Of a stretch of DNA of 15,440 nt, positions 13,985 through 15,440 are shown piece after piece. This stretch comes from Nitrospira sp. Its GTDB lineage: Bacteria; Nitrospirota; Nitrospiria; Nitrospirales; Nitrospiraceae. Every line of letters starts with the position of its first letter. The first letter of the stretch is position 1. A program made the translations under genes and the position numbers. The DNA lies in assembly GCA_020697375.1 (NCBI GenBank), contig JAJFBJ010000074.1:1-15440 (forward strand), read 5' to 3'. The notes below the pieces were generated by a model. That model saw only the letters and a program-made list of their open reading frames with translations, made no database searches and had not been told where the DNA came from.

Positions 13985-15440
13985 CAAAAGGCATTCCGTT
14001 TCGAATAGGGGTCGTCATGTTTCTGTGTTGGGCCTTGCTGAGCGCAAGTATCGCATTATTGAATCCGGAGCCGCTGGCGGCATCGGATTTATCCACGGAT
14101 ATATATTTTCAGACGCCCGGTGCCCCTAGCGGACCCCCCGCGCCGACTGGCCTTGAGAACCACTATCCCAACTATGGTTCGCTCGACAGCCGGTTATTGA
14201 TGTGGCTGATCATCCAGCAGCACACGTATTTCGGTGGTTTCGTATTAGCCTTGCCGATATTTTGCGTGCTCTTGGAATTTCTTGGCTTGATGGCGCGGAA
14301 TCAGGGGCTGGCCATGCGGTATGACGGGCTGGCTCAAGACCTCTTGAAGGTAGCGCTGCTGGCGATTTCCGTCACGGCGGCGGTCGGAAGCTTGATGCTG
14401 ACATTACTGATCACGCTCTATCCGAGTTTCATGCAGTATATGGGAGCCACCTTTAAGGTCATGATGCCTCTCTATGCCCTGGTGTTCGTCGGGACCACAT
14501 TTTTCACAATCGCCTATTACTACAGTTGGGATCGTATGACAGCGCCCGGTGTGAAGTGGATTCATATTTCGATCGGCCTGCTCGCGATTGCCTTTGGAAC
14601 CTCGCTGCTCTTGCTTGCGAATTCATGGTCCGCATTTATGATGGCGCCGTCCGGAGTTGACGGACAGGGCCGGTATTTGGGCAATGCCTGGCATCTGCTC
14701 CGTTCAGCCCTATGGAATCCGCTGAACCTTCATCGCTTCCTGGCGGATATCATGTCGGGTGGCGCGGTCGTACTGGCCTATGCCTGTTACCGGTTTTTCA
14801 CCGGGAAAAGCCAGGAAGAGCGTGCTTACTATGATTGGGTCGGCTATGTATTTCTGTTTGTGACCGTCTGCGCATTGCTGCCGATGCCGTTTGCCGGCTA
14901 TTGGTTGATGCGTTCCGTGTACAGCTTCAGTCAAAGCATGGGCGTCACGATGATGGGCGGGTTGCTGACATGGCTCTTCGTCGTGCAGGCGCTCCTGATC
15001 GGCGCTCTTTTTCTCGGCGTGAACTACTATCTTTGGCAAAGCATGGGGCGCATCCAAGGGGGAGAACGCTATCAGCCCTACTACCAGTATCTTCTGTTGG
15101 CGCTTATGGCATGCCTATTTATCTGGCTGACGCCGCATACGATTCTTATGACCGGCACGGAAGTGAAGGCCATGGGCGGGGCTCAGCATCCGGTCATTGG
15201 GAACTATGGCGTCATGTCATCGAAGAACGGGGCGGTCAACGTAATGATTTGCATCACCACCTTGAGCTATATCTACTATCGTCGCGCGAATCGCACGATG
15301 ACCATTTCTTGGGCCAAGACCGGAAACATCATGCTGGGAGCATTATTCGGTCTAGGGGTGGCGCATATCATCGGGTTGTCTGTGTATGGATTTTACCTTC
15401 CGGCCAGTGTTCGTGTGGCCCTGTCCGGGCCGCAGGCTGT
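13981..15440 (+). CDS. Cytochrome bd-like oxidase subunit I, divergent (runs off the window)
   Basis: The first 486 codons are present, open to the window end. The ATG at 13981 overlaps the previous stop. At least eleven helices are visible. The CydA signature S-R-x9-H is kept with exact spacing (S70, R71, H81, the b595 ligand position). KWIHISIG with H195 and the AN-x-W segment match the CydA region around H126. By an alignment from memory to E. coli CydA, H186 (b558) is replaced by A255 with H251 one helical turn earlier, E99 and E107 become Y165 and T173, and the large quinol-binding loop is reduced to about 17 residues (305-321). Additional histidines lie at 386, 403 and 462, partly in a conserved-looking loop AQHPVIGNYGVMSSKNG. 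Nitrospira genomes are known for a cytochrome bd-like oxidase proposed as terminal oxidase, and this fits that group. It reduces O2 at the membrane; loss of the loop suggests a donor other than quinol. Confidence 0.82.
   Translation, partial: MTKGIPFRIGVVMFLCWALLSASIALLNPEPLAASDLSTDIYFQTPGAPSGPPAPTGLENHYPNYGSLDSRLLMWLIIQQHTYFGGFVLALPIFCVLLEFLGLMARNQGLAMRYDGLAQDLLKVALLAISVTAAVGSLMLTLLITLYPSFMQYMGATFKVMMPLYALVFVGTTFFTIAYYYSWDRMTAPGVKWIHISIGLLAIAFGTSLLLLANSWSAFMMAPSGVDGQGRYLGNAWHLLRSALWNPLNLHRFLADIMSGGAVVLAYACYRFFTGKSQEERAYYDWVGYVFLFVTVCALLPMPFAGYWLMRSVYSFSQSMGVTMMGGLLTWLFVVQALLIGALFLGVNYYLWQSMGRIQGGERYQPYYQYLLLALMACLFIWLTPHTILMTGTEVKAMGGAQHPVIGNYGVMSSKNGAVNVMICITTLSYIYYRRANRTMTISWAKTGNIMLGALFGLGVAHIIGLSVYGFYLPASVRVALSGPQA

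Overview
The window most resembles a chromosome of Nitrospira or a close relative in the Nitrospirota. The case rests on moderately high GC, a divergent cytochrome bd-like oxidase of the kind described in Nitrospira, and several exported copper-type proteins carrying carboxypeptidase-regulatory-like domains. This assignment is by gene content only and was not tested by a search. All supported genes are on the + strand.

Region 1 (1-5283). A leader of about 350 bases with a candidate sigma70 promoter precedes a single giant exported multicopper oxidase (355-5220, 1621 aa), closed by a strong intrinsic terminator. The oxidase is built from three homologous two-cupredoxin modules (six cupredoxins). 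Only the junction of modules 1 and 2 carries a complete type 1 plus trinuclear copper ligand set. Module 3 has lost every ligand.

Region 2 (5284-9323). A four-gene operon encodes two tandem paralogous exported proteins with a cupredoxin-like C-x2-H-x2-M site and a C-terminal carboxypeptidase-regulatory-like domain, then a small exported LolA/DUF4412-like protein and an exported TPR/HEAT-repeat protein.

Region 3 (9324-10382). A third, more divergent member of the C-x2-H-x2-M family stands alone behind its own promoter, with a long leader that can form competing Shine-Dalgarno pairings. It ends in a strong intrinsic terminator.

Region 4 (10383-15440). After a non-coding gap comes a tightly packed operon: a SAM-dependent O-methyltransferase-like enzyme, a DUF420/CtaM-like membrane protein (oxidase assembly family), a zinc-ribbon protein with two tandem PCP_red domains, an unrecognised eight-helix membrane protein, and the start of a cytochrome bd-like oxidase subunit that runs off the window. 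The oxidase keeps two CydA histidines. In an alignment from memory it lacks the quinol-binding loop, the usual b558 histidine and both conserved glutamates.

Taken together, the window looks like a copper-centred extracytoplasmic redox locus (giant oxidase plus three small cupredoxin-like proteins) beside an operon making an unconventional terminal oxidase. Functional coupling between the two halves is inferred from proximity only.
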